NCBI RefSeq assembly: GCF_905404315.1
Contig: NC_066301.1
Span: 5,270,001-5,334,000, forward strand
Reading direction: 5' to 3'
Origin: Leptidea sinapis
Lineage: Eukaryota > Arthropoda > Insecta > Lepidoptera > Pieridae
Length of the DNA stretch: 64,000 nucleotides
Shown here: one piece after another, positions 24,250 through 37,400 of the stretch
Position numbering within the stretch: the first letter of the stretch is position 1
Layout: every line of letters starts with the position of its first letter
Notes under the pieces: model-generated
Told to the model about the DNA's origin: nothing
Databases searched by the model: none
Seen by the model: the letters and a program-made list of their open reading frames with translations, nothing else
Translations under genes and position numbers: made by a program

Positions 24250-24411
24250 CGTCGTCGTGTGCCGATGCCGCTTAGTTTCTTGTATGTTCTTCTCGCGAGA
24301 TCTACTTTTACGGAACTTATGGTAGATTCAGTATTTTAAAAGAAACATCAAAAGCGTTTTGCTTAAAGTCTATTTGAATAAAGTATATTTGACCAAGACT
24401 TTGAATTGGTA
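24250..24411 (+). mobile_element. LINE 3' end, ATGTTCTTCTCGCGAGAT family
   Basis: TTTCTTGTATGTTCTTCTCG then AAGTCTATTTGAATAAAGTA and TTTGACCAAGACTTTG. Antisense relatives occur at 27645-27740, 47400-47580 and 59755-59912, so this is a dispersed 3' UTR. The coding part is lost. Confidence 0.75.
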
Positions 24412-26589
24412 ATACATGTGCTAATGCGATTCTTCATAGTCTTTGAGAGTCAAAAGTTATTTTCGGACCTACATCATTTTCACTTTGATTGGAATTTGTA
24501 AGAGTTTATTTTTAACTGCTAATGGTTTCGGTAAATATGCATGTATAATGATTACCAATTAACTCGTAACCAATTATCATTGCTACAGATAAATACCTCA
24601 ACGACGGGCAATTTAAACTTTCACGCCAAAGTCTCCTGTCGCGTTGCGCCACAAATCGACCAAAACGGTGACAATTGTCGAATATCCTGGACGAATTATC
24701 CCCCTTCGGCGCCTTTGTCCACTTTACTTGGACTTTTTTGCCTCTTTTCGCGCTCATTTGGTTATTTATGTCCTCTTTTTTGGATCGGACAATGAGTGCG
24801 GCTCATTATAAGGACGCAAGTTAGCACGCGCCTCCATACTAAATCTTGGTTGGAATTCTAGCGAATTGCGTAGCGATGAACGTTTTTGGTGATTGATTGG
24901 AGGAAGAATTTACTTTAGACGGGTGTCTTCGATCTGTCCGGATTGATCCGTGAGCTCGGAACAGACTGAGTTAGATGGAGTGTTTTATGTTGACAACCAG
25001 GTACGTAGTGACTTATTTACAAATTGGTGACACCAGAACCAATAACATGCGGTGATTTTTGAGTTTTCTAATTATTGTACCTAATACTAGATTTTGCCTG
25101 CGCTATATTTGCTTTCATTTTAATGTTCTGTAGTTATATTCTTCTATATATTACAGATAATATTCTTACCTAATCTATTTATTTGAGCCATATGAGCGAG
25201 TCATAAAATAACTATTAATTCTTACTTGACATAAAGGTGATTGGTGATTCCTCCATATGTACTGGGCTTAAAATATTTTGTGAGTCAATTATGATTAGAT
25301 TTGATTTGTATATATATATTTTTTAACTTAAAAAATACTTTTCATTTCTCATACTCGGAAAGTAATGTTGTTTTGATATGATTATTGGTTGGAAAATGCT
25401 GCTTTCCTCCATAGGGAGCGATAAACTCATACAAATTACTTCCCACCTAAGGGCCGGAATGAACTTTAAAAATAGAACTGCTGTCAGCTGTGAAAAGTTT
25501 TATGTAAAAAAACTAATTAAAAAAATGCTGTCTAAATACCTCGGGAATTTGATTCTTTCGACCCTCGGTTAACAATCTACAATTCTATCGTCACACCTAT
25601 TTATATTTTAGAGACAGAAAAGAAATTTCTAAGCAACGATCAGACAAGACGTATCAGGTCGTCTAAAACTTAAAAGGGTTACTAGAAATAATTCTTCACC
25701 ATCACTTACGGAAGTTCTGCGATCTGTCTATTATTATAAGGCTGTGACCTATAATCTTATACCCAAAACATTTTAACATAAAAAAATACTTTATATCGCC
25801 GTATCTATTTAAACTTTACACACATTAAACTATCCATTAAGTATACTAAGTTTATGCGTAGTATGCTAAGTATATGCATTAGACGCACAGCATCTGAATG
25901 TGATATTGTAATAACTATTGTGGTAAATTTTCATTTGATGCTCGCGCTCCCTGAAAGCGCTTTTGCACTACGTCCGATCCAAATCCGATCCGTATCCGTG
26001 AAAGCACGGTCCGGCGTAGTCGTAGAATTATTTCTATGGTAGTTTACGCACTAGATCCGGCTTCCGTCATCCGACTTCTTTCCGTCAACCGTGATGACTC
26101 GCGTTTTAGCTCAGTGTCATACAATAGTCAATACCCACAGACCACAGCGATCAGCGCGCTTAAAGTTTTTACCAAAATTTAAAGATTATCAGTGTCTACA
26201 GTATTTCCATTAAGTTTCTGATCTTCGTGTAATTTTTTATTCAAATAGTTACACCAACAATACTTCATTATTATATGTTTAGTAAGAACACAGGGTAACA
26301 GTACAATAAGACATGGCTCACAGGTGTAAAAAGAATTTACAAGTTTGAGAATCGTAATGTTGAATATTATATATTATACAAAATAAATTAAAGAAATAAA
26401 GAGTCTAAAGAAAATGATGATACATATGAATTACATTTCCATTTAAAAAAAGAGAAAATTACAATACACCAAACTTTTAATTATATTTTAAATAATTAAG
26501 ATCGTAATATTTCAATGTAGTTGATGTAAAATTAAAATGTTCTAGATAACCATTAAAATGTAGCCATGGTTATTTAGTATTTTATTTTT
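24412..26589. other. non-coding stretch with possible exon-like and repeat-like pockets
   Basis: No gene supported. Positions 24590-25010 are GC-richer and end in a donor-like ACCAG|GTACGTAG. Positions 25940-26110 contain spaced repeats of ATCCGATCC and CCGTCA(A/T)CC and could be part of a DNA transposon. Confidence 0.35.
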
Positions 26590-26652
26590 AACTGGCGTTC
26601 AATAAGTGATTAATAAATATCCTGTTTTGAATATAATATTGAATTGGAATTC
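26590..26652 (+). mobile_element. LINE 3' terminal scrap
   Basis: GGCGTTCAATAAGTGATTAA to ATTGAATTGGAATT is a diverged match to the terminus of the 7255-7725 element. Confidence 0.6.
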
Positions 26653-26846
26653 CTAGTTTTGTCACTGCTTTCATTTTTCACATTATCAACATTAATAATA
26701 ATTCTCAGGGAATTAATTTTGCATAAATAAATGCTTGATGTCTTTTTGATGTCTATGTTTGTGTTGAAGAGCTCGTTATTTTCTTCTATGATTTGGGAAT
26801 GACACTTCTGAATGTTAATAATAAATAAACATCAAAATTATATAAA

Positions 26847-27187
26847 ACTAGCTGACCCGGCAAACGTTGTTTTGCCATATAAAGTATAATTCACGCGATA
26901 GTTTTATAAGTAATAAAATATTGCCTATATTATAGCCTGTACATCATTTTGTTCTATTGTCAATAGTTTTTGCAGCGCACACAAAAATAGGTTTTCGATT
27001 TTACACCTTGTGTTACAAAATAGCAATTTTATTACGGATCCATATTTTTGAAAAAAAAAACATAGCCTTCCTCGATAAATGGACTACCCAACACTGAAAG
27101 AATCATTCAAATCGGACCAGTAGTACCAGAGATTAGCGCGTTCAAACAAACAAACAAACACTGCAGCTTTATAATATTAGTATAGAT
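26847..27187 (+). repeat. TAGCTGACCC-type repeat with CAAACAAACAAACA tail motif
   Basis: It begins AACTAGCTGACCCGGCAAAC, GTTGTTTTGCCATAT and ends GATTAGCGCGTTCAAACAAA, then CTGCAGCTTTATAATATTAG, TATAGAT. Both ends are terminal motifs I know as widespread in Lepidoptera. It is a near-complete short copy, probably LINE-derived. Confidence 0.8.
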
Positions 27188-27644
27188 AGGAACAAGAACA
27201 AAATTAAAATGTAATGTAATACCTGATTCACCACATTACCGATTTTTTTGTTATTAAATTTCCGCTTCAACTCGAACTTTTTTTCTTTGTTCAATATTAT
27301 CAAAGCGTCGATCAGAGAAGACGTATGTCCTCATATATTTGAATAGATTATTCATTTATCGTTACTTTTGGGAGTTCTGCGATCTGTCTACTATTTCTAA
27401 GTCTGTGAGCTATAAGCTAGTACATGCGGTGAACATGCCAGCCCATTAATTTAGTGTATCGTCCTCGGTTATCTTGAGACACTTCTCCGTAAAGCCAGGA
27501 ATAGTTCGACTGACAAGTGTACATCGGCGTATGACGAGAATGTTGCCAATTGTGCGAAATATGTGATTTAATATTTCAGAAAATCGTGGGTTCATAATCA
27601 TTTAAGGCTTAAACTCGTTATTATAAATTTTATCCACAATAATA

Positions 27645-27740
27645 ATATGTTCGTATAGCTCGTGAGAAGAACATACAAGAAACTCAATAGCAACTCTTTT
27701 AAATCAATGAATATATGTAACATACTTACATAGCAAATTA
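27645..27740 (-). mobile_element. LINE 3' UTR fragment (antisense, ATGTTCTTCTC family)
   Basis: GCTCGTGAGAAGAACATACA then AGAAACTCAATAGCAACTCT matches the antisense of 24250-24411 and the copies at 47400 and 59755. Confidence 0.65.
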
Positions 27741-27849
27741 GTTTGAAAGGTTATTATCTGAATCCATTATATGAATCATGCTCAAAGTTGGAAAGTGTTT
27801 TAAATATCAAATATTTCAAAAAAGTAATAAAAATAAACTGTTCTTCTTC

Positions 27850-28320
27850 TTCTTATCGAGTCGACGGTCACCTCAAATATGGGCAACCCAAAACGCTGCA
27901 ACCGTGATAGCTCGGTCGGTAGCCTCGTGTAGCTCCTCCTTCGTGCATGTTGCCGGGCACGCAGGGCACCCAGTCATGAGCAAACGGTCTGTCTCGGATG
28001 ACCGCAGATGCACTCCATATCATGTCCAGATATGAAACCCCACCTCGCTATGTTTGCTCTAGATTTCCCCACTCTTGCTCTGAGGCGGTTGAGCGACTTC
28101 CAGATAGGCCAGCTGAGGTTGTATCCTTCGGCTAGTTTCTCTTTCACGCTGATGTTCAGGTTTGAGGTGCTTAGCCGTGACCTCCACATGGCAAGGCGTG
28201 TAGTTTCAGCGGACTGGTTGAGAAGCTGCACTGAGTGTAAGAAGCTATTCCTGGAGCGTAGGCTAGGGCGGGCCGGTTTGATTGAACAGTAGGTGCCGTC
28301 TGTCCTGTGGCTGTTTAAAT
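27850..28320 (-). mobile_element. non-LTR retrotransposon ORF2 C-terminus (zinc-knuckle type tail)
   Basis: The minus-strand translation has TYCSIKPARPSLR, TTRLAMWRSRLSTSNLN, NLSWPIWKSLNRLRARVGKS, ANIARWGF and MECICGHPRQT. After a frameshift it reads CPACPATCTKEELHEATERA then ITVAAFW. LNRLRxxxGxxxxNxxxWGF followed by C-x-C-G and a C-P pair is the C-terminal arrangement of several insect non-LTR proteins. It is truncated and frameshifted. The plus-strand frames here are shadows. Confidence 0.75.
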
Positions 28321-28327
28321 GTATATT

Positions 28328-28680
28328 ACTAGCTTTCACCCGCGATTTCGTCCGCATTTTTATTTTATCTTTTAAGATACTTTTCAAATAATACACATAC
28401 AAACTGCTCTTTCCGCTGGCAGCGCTCTTCTATGGTAAAGCGGACATCCCTTGTCACTGTGGACAGTCTCTTTAATAGTATTTCCATGTGAACTATAATC
28501 TCCTATTTCATCCCCATGTAGGTCAAAGTTTCAAAAAAGATCGAACAAATGTTTATAAATAATTTCTTATCAAGTGCGTAAATAGAAAGTGTCATGGTTT
28601 TAACTTCGATAACGACAAATTTCCATATAAACTGCCATCCCCTATTTCAACCCCTCCATTTATTCTTTTCAGCTCTGTTA
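28328..28680 (+). repeat. ACTAGCTTTCACCCGCGATTTCGTCC-start interspersed repeat (degraded)
   Basis: A start like TAGCTTTCACCCGCGATTTC, then GTAGGTCAAAGTTTCAAAAA and a second AACTGCCATCCCCTATTTC block. This kind of repeat start is familiar from Lepidoptera. The right border is uncertain. Confidence 0.55.
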
Positions 28681-30310
28681 TACGAGCAAGAAAATTTGCA
28701 TCACCTACATACGTGAACCTACAAACAGACTGCTCTCTTGCGATTCTGGTGTTGCGAAGAGTCTAGGTGGTGGTGTGGTATTTAAAAAAATATATCATTA
28801 AGATCAATTGAACAATTCAAGCAGATATACAATACATTTTGCTGCCCGAGACAAGTCTCAATGCTGTGACAGAGCTCGTATTTACGAGATTGCCACTACA
28901 CAAAACAGTCTCAATTGTTCCCCAACAAAAACTGACAGTTATTCGAGCATCGATTCGACGTGCTTCGATAAAAAACGTTTACTTTTCGACAATTTCTGTG
29001 CCGGTGGCGATGTAGAATTTTAACGAGGGAGTTTTAGTTCACGTTAATACAAACTGTTCCACGCGACTTTGTCTGCATACATTTTTCGTAGTTAGCGTGT
29101 TGATCTGACCTTTATTATAATAAGCATATATATTCAACAGATAACAGATTTTAATATGTTAGTAACTTAAAAATTATACCTTATTCTAATTTTATTACTT
29201 AAATTATAATCTTGATCCGGGTATATGCCTCCTCCATCTTCTTCCACACCTCCCTATTTTTTTCTTTCTTCAGCCAGTTTTTACCTGATCGTTATATGAA
29301 TCTGACCGGCACTGCAACTACGCTAAACTAGTTGGCATCCTGTGCAAGGGAGCCTTCCACTGGTCGTAATTGAATAAGTTTATTTAACTTTGACTTTGTT
29401 TAAAAATAACAAAAACTATACATTAATCCATCCTAACGAACAAATATGACATTAGAAGAATAAACATGTTTCGTTAAATAGGGGAGACGTAATACAAATT
29501 CTGTTTAACGTTGTACTCTTCTCCTGTGACTTTGCTCTGCCAAATTAAACACTAGTATACGATAAACTTGGGTGCAAGTTAATTATTTACAATATTTTTG
29601 TTACAAAAGGGTTTTTGTCACTACGTGTAATCATTCTCATTTCCATGTATGAGGTAGACATAAGAAGCTTTTAAATAGAAAAGTTATTGAACTATTTTCT
29701 GAAATACTAAGAAATTAGGTACATAATATTACAATCGATCAAATATGTCGATGTGTATTAAAACGTCTAATACTGAAGAGAAATTTCATCAGTAGAAAAT
29801 AGCCTGATATTTTTTTAATAGGCCCAGTGAGATCATTAAGATCATTATCTGAATATTATCGCATATTTATTTAATTTTTTTTTGTCAAAACTCATTTCAA
29901 ATTAATGTACGAATACAATTGCAATGATAGTTGCCACATTTTAAAAGTTGAGTTTCAATCAAAAGTGGTAGCTAGACAATTATTGCCGCTGTTTTAAATT
30001 ATTAATAAGTACAGCTCCGTCATTTTACAAATTATGTTAAATACATATTATTCAAATTGAAGCAACAAAAATAATCAAACGTGATCTACTTAGAAACATA
30101 ACTTCCTATGTGTCTTGTCCACGCCTCGCCAACAGCTACTTTCCTGGTATATTCTTACAGCGGTCCGTCTAATGCCATCTTGACGTCTTGATCAGATCAT
30201 CTCGTGGGCAATCTGCATCGTTATCATGCATGTCCTATAGACAATTAGGCAGTGCCTGCCTCGTAATGAACAAAAATTAATATTGCACTAGTATTAAAGT
30301 TGTGGGAGTG
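28681..30310. other. AT-rich stretch with small repeat scraps
   Basis: No gene. Positions 29306-29363 are an antisense scrap of the hairpin retroposon (GTTGGCATCCTGTGCAAGGG, AGCCTTCCACTGG). Positions 30120-30225 read on the minus strand as a decayed RTE-like DDLIKTSRWH tail, with low certainty. The frame at 28808-29023 is unrecognised. Confidence 0.45.
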
Positions 30311-30630
30311 GGGATTCCTGTGCAAAGGAGCCTGCCACTGGTGGGAGCCGACTAGATTATAGGTACCACAACGGCACCTATTTCTGCCGTGAAGCAGTAA
30401 TGTGTAAACATTACTGAGTTTCAGTCTGAAGGGCGCCGTAGCTAGTGAAATTACTGGGCAAATGAGACTTAACATCTTATGTCTCAAGGTGACGAGCGTA
30501 ATTGTAGTGCCGCTCATAATTTTTGGGTTCTTCAATAATCCTGAGCGGCACTGCATTGTAATGGGTATGGCGCATCAATTACCATCAGCTGAACGACCTG
30601 CTGGTGTCATCCCTTATTTTCATAAAAAAA
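30311..30630 (+). mobile_element. hairpin retroposon copy 6 with inverted 5' end
   Basis: The body runs from GTGGGAGCCGACTAGATT to TTTTCATAAAAAAA. Just upstream, TCCTGTGCAAAGGAGCCTGC then CACTGG is the 5' terminus in the opposite orientation, and the matching 18 or so bases are missing from the forward copy. Confidence 0.88.
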
Positions 30631-31046
30631 GTTAATTTAGTTTTATATGGTGCTAACTGCACTTTTTATAACCAACTCCTATTTAACACCCACTAATAAA
30701 ATTCAAGCAATATTTTCATATTCCAAAGCTCAACTACGACTAGTTAGATCCACAGTGTCTACCTTACTAGAAAACCAATGCACGCATCTGCGTCTAATCT
30801 AATTTCTAATTAATAATCTAATCTAAATTCTAAAACTTTTCTACACAACAAGAAATGTATCTCGAGATCAACTATCGGCTTCTTCTCACTTTCCATTAGT
30901 GTCCAGGTCTCATCAGCTTAGAGGAAAGAGGAAACACTTATACTCGTACGAAAAAAAACCCGCTGGTATTGGTGCCACCAATTATCTTGCAGTTTTTTGT
31001 CCAAACCAAGTAGGTAGCACCTTGTTGCTCTCTTCTTTGAGTTTAC
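30631..31046. other. non-coding stretch
   Basis: No gene supported. The plus-strand frame from 30899 partly overlaps the antisense of the fragment at 31047. Confidence 0.4.
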
Positions 31047-31285
31047 ATATTGCCTTCTTCTTTATATTCTATACCTCTTTCTTTTCTTCTTTGTTTACTC
31101 GTATAAGGTATCTGGCTAATCAGCGGGTTCAATTCGGAAAATTTTAATTTTCCCACATCTGCAACGAATATTGCGCTAAATGCAGTTTTCTCAAGCTCGT
31201 CCTTAAATGAAATATCATTCAATTTAATTTTACTGATACCATCATTATTTGGCAACATCAGATAGTTCACAGGAGCTTTGCCTGT
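31047..31285 (-). pseudogene. unrecognised coding-like fragment
   Basis: An 80-residue frame reads GKAPVNYLMLPNNDGISKIK, LNDISFKDELEKTAFSAIFV and ADVGKLKFSELNPLISQIPY, then a basic TSKQRRKERGIEYKEEG and a stop. It is preceded by AATTTAAACAG, a possible splice acceptor. The charged, helix-prone composition looks protein-like. No family comes to mind and no partner exon was found, so it may be a relic of a transposon gene or chance. Confidence 0.28.
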
Positions 31286-32149
31286 TTAAATTATGTGTAC
31301 GCTTTTTCATCCTAAAAACACAGATCTCTACAAACTCAAGGATACATAATTCCTTTTTATATTCATTCACTTAACTCAGACTATTTTTTATACTTAATTA
31401 AATCAAAATCAGTTTCTTTGTTTAGTCGTGATAGAATTACAGGCTATTGATAGAGTTAGTGTATCATATAGGTGAACCCGGTGAGTCCTCACAGCTACAC
31501 ATCAAATACATGCGCCTTGTTCAAATCACGGACTAGAAAAAAAAGAAGGACTCCGCGCCGTGATATTAACAAGTGAAGCACCTTTATGCTAGTGTATGTT
31601 CGGTTACGGGGTATATCAGTTACACAATTTTTCTTCCTTAAATAATCATATATCCACAAATACTTTTATATTATTGTTTTTACACTTTTTCACAACGCAC
31701 GACGGCATTTTGTAAATATTTTATTGCGACGTAAACTGATCTGTCACAGACGATGGCAAATCTCATAATGGCGGCCGATCGGCTTGTATTAGTGTAAGTG
31801 TATGCGTGGGACTATGTATTTACACGTTTACTGGCTTGTTTTGGTGCATCATTGTTATGTAGAGTGACACGGAGTCCTTATTTTTTTACTCGTCCGTGGT
31901 TCAAATATTGCTGGACACTTATTTTGGAATAAATTGCATGTGTACAATAAAAACAAATTCTGAAAATAAAAATCATTTTTCTTAGTGGCAGTTGAACAGT
32001 TTGCGTTTTGGTATTAATCGATAAAATAGTATACAAACATCGAATTTAATGTGCATACATATTTATATATAATACTGCATAATCCTGACCAAAAGTCATA
32101 GGGATTTTTTTTTATATATTAATAATGATAGCAGCCAAAATCGTCACCT

Positions 32150-32636
32150 TTTTGCTCTTAATAGTGATTTTCATTATTATAACACTAGAAATAAGGGATT
32201 GCTTGTAACTAATTCTAGTAAGCTTCATAAGATACATAATAGCTTTAAGGGTAAATGTATACACTTCTACAATAAAGTCCCAGCCACTGTTCAGGCATTG
32301 TCTATAAATAAATTTAAATGTTTTATAAAAAAATGGCTCTGTCGTAAATCCTATTACTCCACTGCTGAATATCTAAATGATCGGACAGCCTGGGACTAGA
32401 TTGTGATTATTTTATAGCAACTGTACAATATTGTATATTTTTATTGAAAAGAGCGCAAAAAAAAAGAATGCTGGGAGAGTTTCTTGCGCCGCTTCTTCTC
32501 TCTCAGAGCGCCATTTGTTTCCGAAGCGGTAGTAGTATCTAGTAGTATAAGAAATGACATCAAAAAGAATTCTAAAGGAATCAATTTTGAGAAAATAAAT
32601 GCCTTTTATGCCTTTTTATGCCTTTTTATGCCTTTT
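32150..32636 (+). mobile_element. CR1/Jockey-like LINE, ORF2 C-terminus and 3' end with CCTTTTTATG repeats
   Basis: The coding tail reads HYYNTRNKGLLVTNSSKLHK, IHNSFKGKCIHFYNKVPATV and QALSINKFKCFIKKWLCRKS, and stops after NDRTAWD at 32399. The 3' UTR has GTTTCTTGCGCCGCTTCTTC and ends in about 3.6 units of a 10 bp repeat, CCTTTTTATG (32601-32636). A sister copy lacking this tail lies at 60655-60868. Confidence 0.85.
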
Positions 32637-34059
32637 AGCCATGTTTATAAGCATTTTTTAATACTTTGTTAATTACACAACCTTACTTATTACTTGTCAA
32701 AATAATTTTGTTACATTTATTCAGAAAAGGTCAGAATTATTATGGAACTAATTAATAGATCACTACTTTTTATTAATTCACTTAATTCACTGAGACCCCA
32801 TAGAGCCCCATGCTATATCGGATCACCCCACGTAGTGACGTCACCAAGCAGGGGTGAGTGATGGACCCACATTGGACCTAATGTCTTGATAAATTAAAGA
32901 TTGACCAAATTACAGCATATTCGTGAGGGACCGTTTGGCTTTTGTTATTTGTTGACAAGCTGACTGAAAGAAACTGTCACATTCCGCTTATACGAAGATT
33001 GCTTGTATGATGCTTAGTTTGTTTTTTTAAGAAATAGAAGAACAAATGAGTATACAGTTCATTTGATTGCCAGTGATAACTACCTCCCGTGATTTCTTAC
33101 AACATCAAAGAAATTAGTTAGAAGTACAATAAGAGTGGTCTGCATCTGTTGAAATTGCCTATACAGTATTTTTTATTTGTTATTTCGGCAGAACGAATGT
33201 TCAATTAAACATAAACCAAGTTTTGTATAAGAAACGAATTGCCCCTCTTTTAAATCAAAGTATTTTGCAACACATTTCTATAATAAAAATAAATGATGGT
33301 TCTCTTAGTGAAATAATTGAAAATGATCACGTATGACACGAATGAAATATCAATGAATACAGAATTCTCATTGATATTGAGCAGACGCCATAAAAACTAC
33401 CAGCTATCGCACTCATCACCATCTCAGAGGAATGCGAACACACTTCCAGTTTATTAAATCCTTAACTAAATTAAAAGCTCACGTCCGGCGTGGGTATTTT
33501 CACTTGCACTGTGACGTTGGTGTGAAGTGCTAGACAGGGCGCGACCGCCAACTCTTCTAACCCTGATAAAAGAGATCCGACAGTTTGGATACTAGTCGTT
33601 ATCTACACAGTTTGGAGGAAAGTTGGCCTTTATAATTATTTAGAACTATTGCAGTCTTTTTGAACTTCAACATGACCTCGACAGTTTAAATTAATAAATT
33701 AAATTAATAACAGCAATCGAAGTTAGATTATCAAATTCAATAATAGTCAACTACCGTTAAGTTTAAGCCGTGTAAGTTGGCACACGGAGTTATCTAAACA
33801 AAAACATAATTGGACACGTTTGCGCGTTACTATCTCCAGATCGTACTTATTATACACCCAAAACTCGTTTCGCATATCCAGTACAATCTAACTTATCATC
33901 CGTGTTATGTCTAAAGGAGAGTCTTCACTGCAAGCGGAACGCGCGGCAGCAGATGTATGCCCAATTGAAAATAAAATGTTGTAAAATCATTCTGTTCTGA
34001 TGTGATGCGGAAAGTCGGCGAAAATGTATGTACATTGGCACATAAGTGAATTTGCTAGA
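32637..34059. other. AT-rich non-coding stretch
   Basis: No gene. A short inverted repeat ATATCAATGA/TCATTGATAT sits at about 33347-33379. Positions 33905-33970 are GC-richer without identity. Confidence 0.4.
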
Positions 34060-34480
34060 AACTGTCAGAACAATAATGTTAACTCCAGGAACAGACTTAA
34101 ACTTATAATGCTTACTATTCGGTTAAGCCGAGTTAGTAAGTCTTTTATGGGGTGTTGTATATGCTTTTATAACAAGATCCCAAAAAATATTTAAACAAAT
34201 CCAAAAGAATTGTTATGAAGCATTTTTGTGGTAATAGGGCGTGATTGGGAATGGAGCGACCGCCCTCAGGCTCTTAAATAATACGTTTTGTTGTACGAAA
34301 GATCGTACAATAAAACAATGCAATAGCATTATAACTATATCTTTTATAAAAAAGAGAAGCTCGCTGAATTTCTTGCGCCCGTTCTTCTCAGATCTGAGGC
34401 ATACGTTTTCGAATGGTAATTTTTGACTTTCAATAAGTGATATTATATCATATCTTCAATAAAGGTATTTGAATTTTAAT
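34060..34480 (+). mobile_element. CR1/Jockey-like LINE, decayed ORF2 C-terminus and 3' UTR
   Basis: NVNSRNRLKLIMLTIRLSRV, SKSFMGCCICFYNKIPKNI, then stops and shifts. The UTR has GAATTTCTTGCGCCCGTTCT and ends AATAAAGGTATTTGAATTTT. It is the same family as 7255-7725 but more decayed. Confidence 0.82.
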
Positions 34481-37400
34481 TGGAACGGAAAAATAAAGTG
34501 CAAGAACTCCAGGGTAAGTACCCAGCTGAGAACAGCAACGGGCATTTAAGTATCGTAAAACTGATTCGATGGGATTTTATATTAGTACCTACACTAAAGC
34601 ACTCATAATTTCCGGCTAATCATCATCACTAGAATCACATAATCACAGATTGTAGACCTGTGTTTCCCATGGCCCTAACACCATCATTTTACATCAACCC
34701 CATCATATTAGCTCTCAGGCTGAGAATCCTGACATCTATGGCTAGGTCAGACTCTCCAAACACTTCCGTTAACATTTTTTCTTAAGATTTATACAATAAA
34801 TCTACTTTGATTTCTCTATTTAGCCAAATAACATCTCCTGAGTTTAACATCGTCTTATACATCCTTATTACAAATCCAGCTTCACAAATCTCTAGAAAAA
34901 CGCACACCAACCTGACACACTTCTGGCCAGTTTTTCTATGTTGTATAACAAGCTCCATAATTGGCGCTGGGCGAGTGTAGATGCTATCGTCACGTCGCGA
35001 GGTGACACGTACCTAATTGCTAGATCAGATTGTCCCCTATCAAAAGATCGTATGGTTTTAGTTACCACGTTGTTGCGTAAAGTTGATTTTTATGGAACAC
35101 AATACTGTGGGACAAATGATAGTTTCTTTTTACAAATCATCTCATTCGAGACTTCGGAGATCATTTCACATAGAGCACGTGGGAGATTACTGCCCTTAAT
35201 TTGTACACAAATTTCCTTGTGAATATATGCTTATGCTGCCCTGCTGGAACTTAAATCTAACATTATCTGCAAAGAGCTCTGTGCAAGGAAGTGCAGCAAC
35301 GGAGTTTCTGGAACTTATTCTTCTTCAAGTCTTATCTCTTTAAGTTATGTATACACCTTAGTATATGCAGCTATTTATTATGAATGACGAAATGTTATTT
35401 ATGTCTATATTAATTTTACTCCTCAGACACGTCTCGATATGGATTTACAAATTTTCTTTTGCAACATTCTACTGCAACGACTGGTTGATCTATTGTGTTA
35501 AAGGATTATTTCAAATAATTTTTGTAAATAATGTTATCTTTGTAAATCTGGATGTTTATCATATGACTTGAAATATTTTGGAAAAACAAATACTTAGTAA
35601 TGAATTAAGTTCCTTGTCATTTTAGCAAAAAATTTACAGAATAATTTGACTACTTGACTATTTATAGCCAAATAAAAGACACACATTTCAATAGATTTAT
35701 CTATATTTTACTGAATAGATCTCAATACAGCTGTTAATTACAGTCTCTTCATGAAGCGAAATTCTGTACAAAATTAAACTTACTGCATTCTGTTTTGCCA
35801 GTCCATCACGTAAGAATATTGCAAGTATTGACATTTCTGACAGCTATTCAAAATGGCGCAGCGTTGCTGTGAGCTGATTGGTCGAAGTTTGACCATGATA
35901 GTTTGCAATAATATTACGTAATTGACAATTCGGTGCATTATGAATTTCTGAAACTCCTCTGCTGTAGTTCTAATTATTACTCTTTCCTTACTAACAAAGC
36001 TACGGTATTGACTATGCATAAAAAAATCTTTTTACTGTTCAGCCTTTTGGCAGTTGTTATCGAAAACTTTTAACTCATAACAACACAAATAGCAAATACT
36101 ATATGTACATAAGAAGATTGCATTGCACACTTCCTGTAACGAATTTTAACTTAATACTCAGACTATAAAGAGTAAAATAACAATTTATATCATTAGCGTC
36201 ACAAAAGCTTATCTTATGCCTATTGTCTATATTAGGTACAAATAATACCTATGTGTCAAAGTATCTGCATATTTTGTCCGACAGCAATTGCTTTTATTGT
36301 TTAAATAAAATTTGAGGACATTTCTTATTTTCTTCCTTTATTCATAAGATTCTTAGTTTAAGTTGTGAGCCCTGTCTAGATTTCCTGACATCAAATTTAC
36401 ACCGGAGATGATAATTCATAATACACCATTCATTATTGTTAGTGAAAATCATAATGCTTTATCTATTTCAATCGTTTGCTTAAATTTAATGAATTCCATG
36501 GAAAATTATATTTATTTATAATATATTTTTTGTATTTTAACTACAATTTTATCGACTATATAATACAAATTTTACTTAAATTTATTTTTCATCAATTGCT
36601 AACGTGCGTTTAAAAACACTGGTTCAATTTAAAATCAGGTTACGCCTCGATTATTACGTATTACCTATGTATATGTCGACAATATCTGGTCGCTATGAAC
36701 TTGGTACAAGTTAAAGTTGTAAAAATCTCTAAAACATTATGCCTACATTATTTATTGTTAGAAATACTAACAATGAAATATTTTTTGTTGAGAATTTTAA
36801 TACATTTTTGTCATAAAATTCATAAAAAAACTTAACAGCATCAATATCCTTAAATGTGATGACATTGTAAATTTAGCAATAGAAATACATATACTAATAT
36901 TAATACAAGTTAAAGGATTATTTGCAACGGAATTTATAAATAAATCTCAACCCTTATTACCAAATTCACAGCAAGTAGAAATTGCAAGTTTAATTTAGAA
37001 TAAATGATACATTTTCAACATACTTTCGATAAACACCGAAAAAACACACGTCCCTCACAGCGCAATTGATAAAACATATTTAAAATATGTCGAATAATAT
37101 AGAGACGTACATATATCTTATAAAAAGTATTTACAAAATAAAGCGATTTTTATAATCTAGTGGGAATGGAGGTTGTTAGAAAAGATCTTTATTTAAGACT
37201 TAAAATGCAATCGTTATAAAGTTCATTTTACTTTATCGAGTAATCTGTTTGTAAATCTGAAAAAAATGAGAATTGCGTTTTCTTGAAATAGAGAAATACT
37301 TGAGTCAAACAAAGGCAATGCAAAAATAAAGATCTTTTCGTGGAATAAATTAACTATATATTATTTATTGCAGTGAACCTAAAGTGAAGTGAACACTATA

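Noticed and set aside
27974..28292. Plus-strand frames near 28 kb
   Set aside because: Antisense of a retrotransposon C-terminus.
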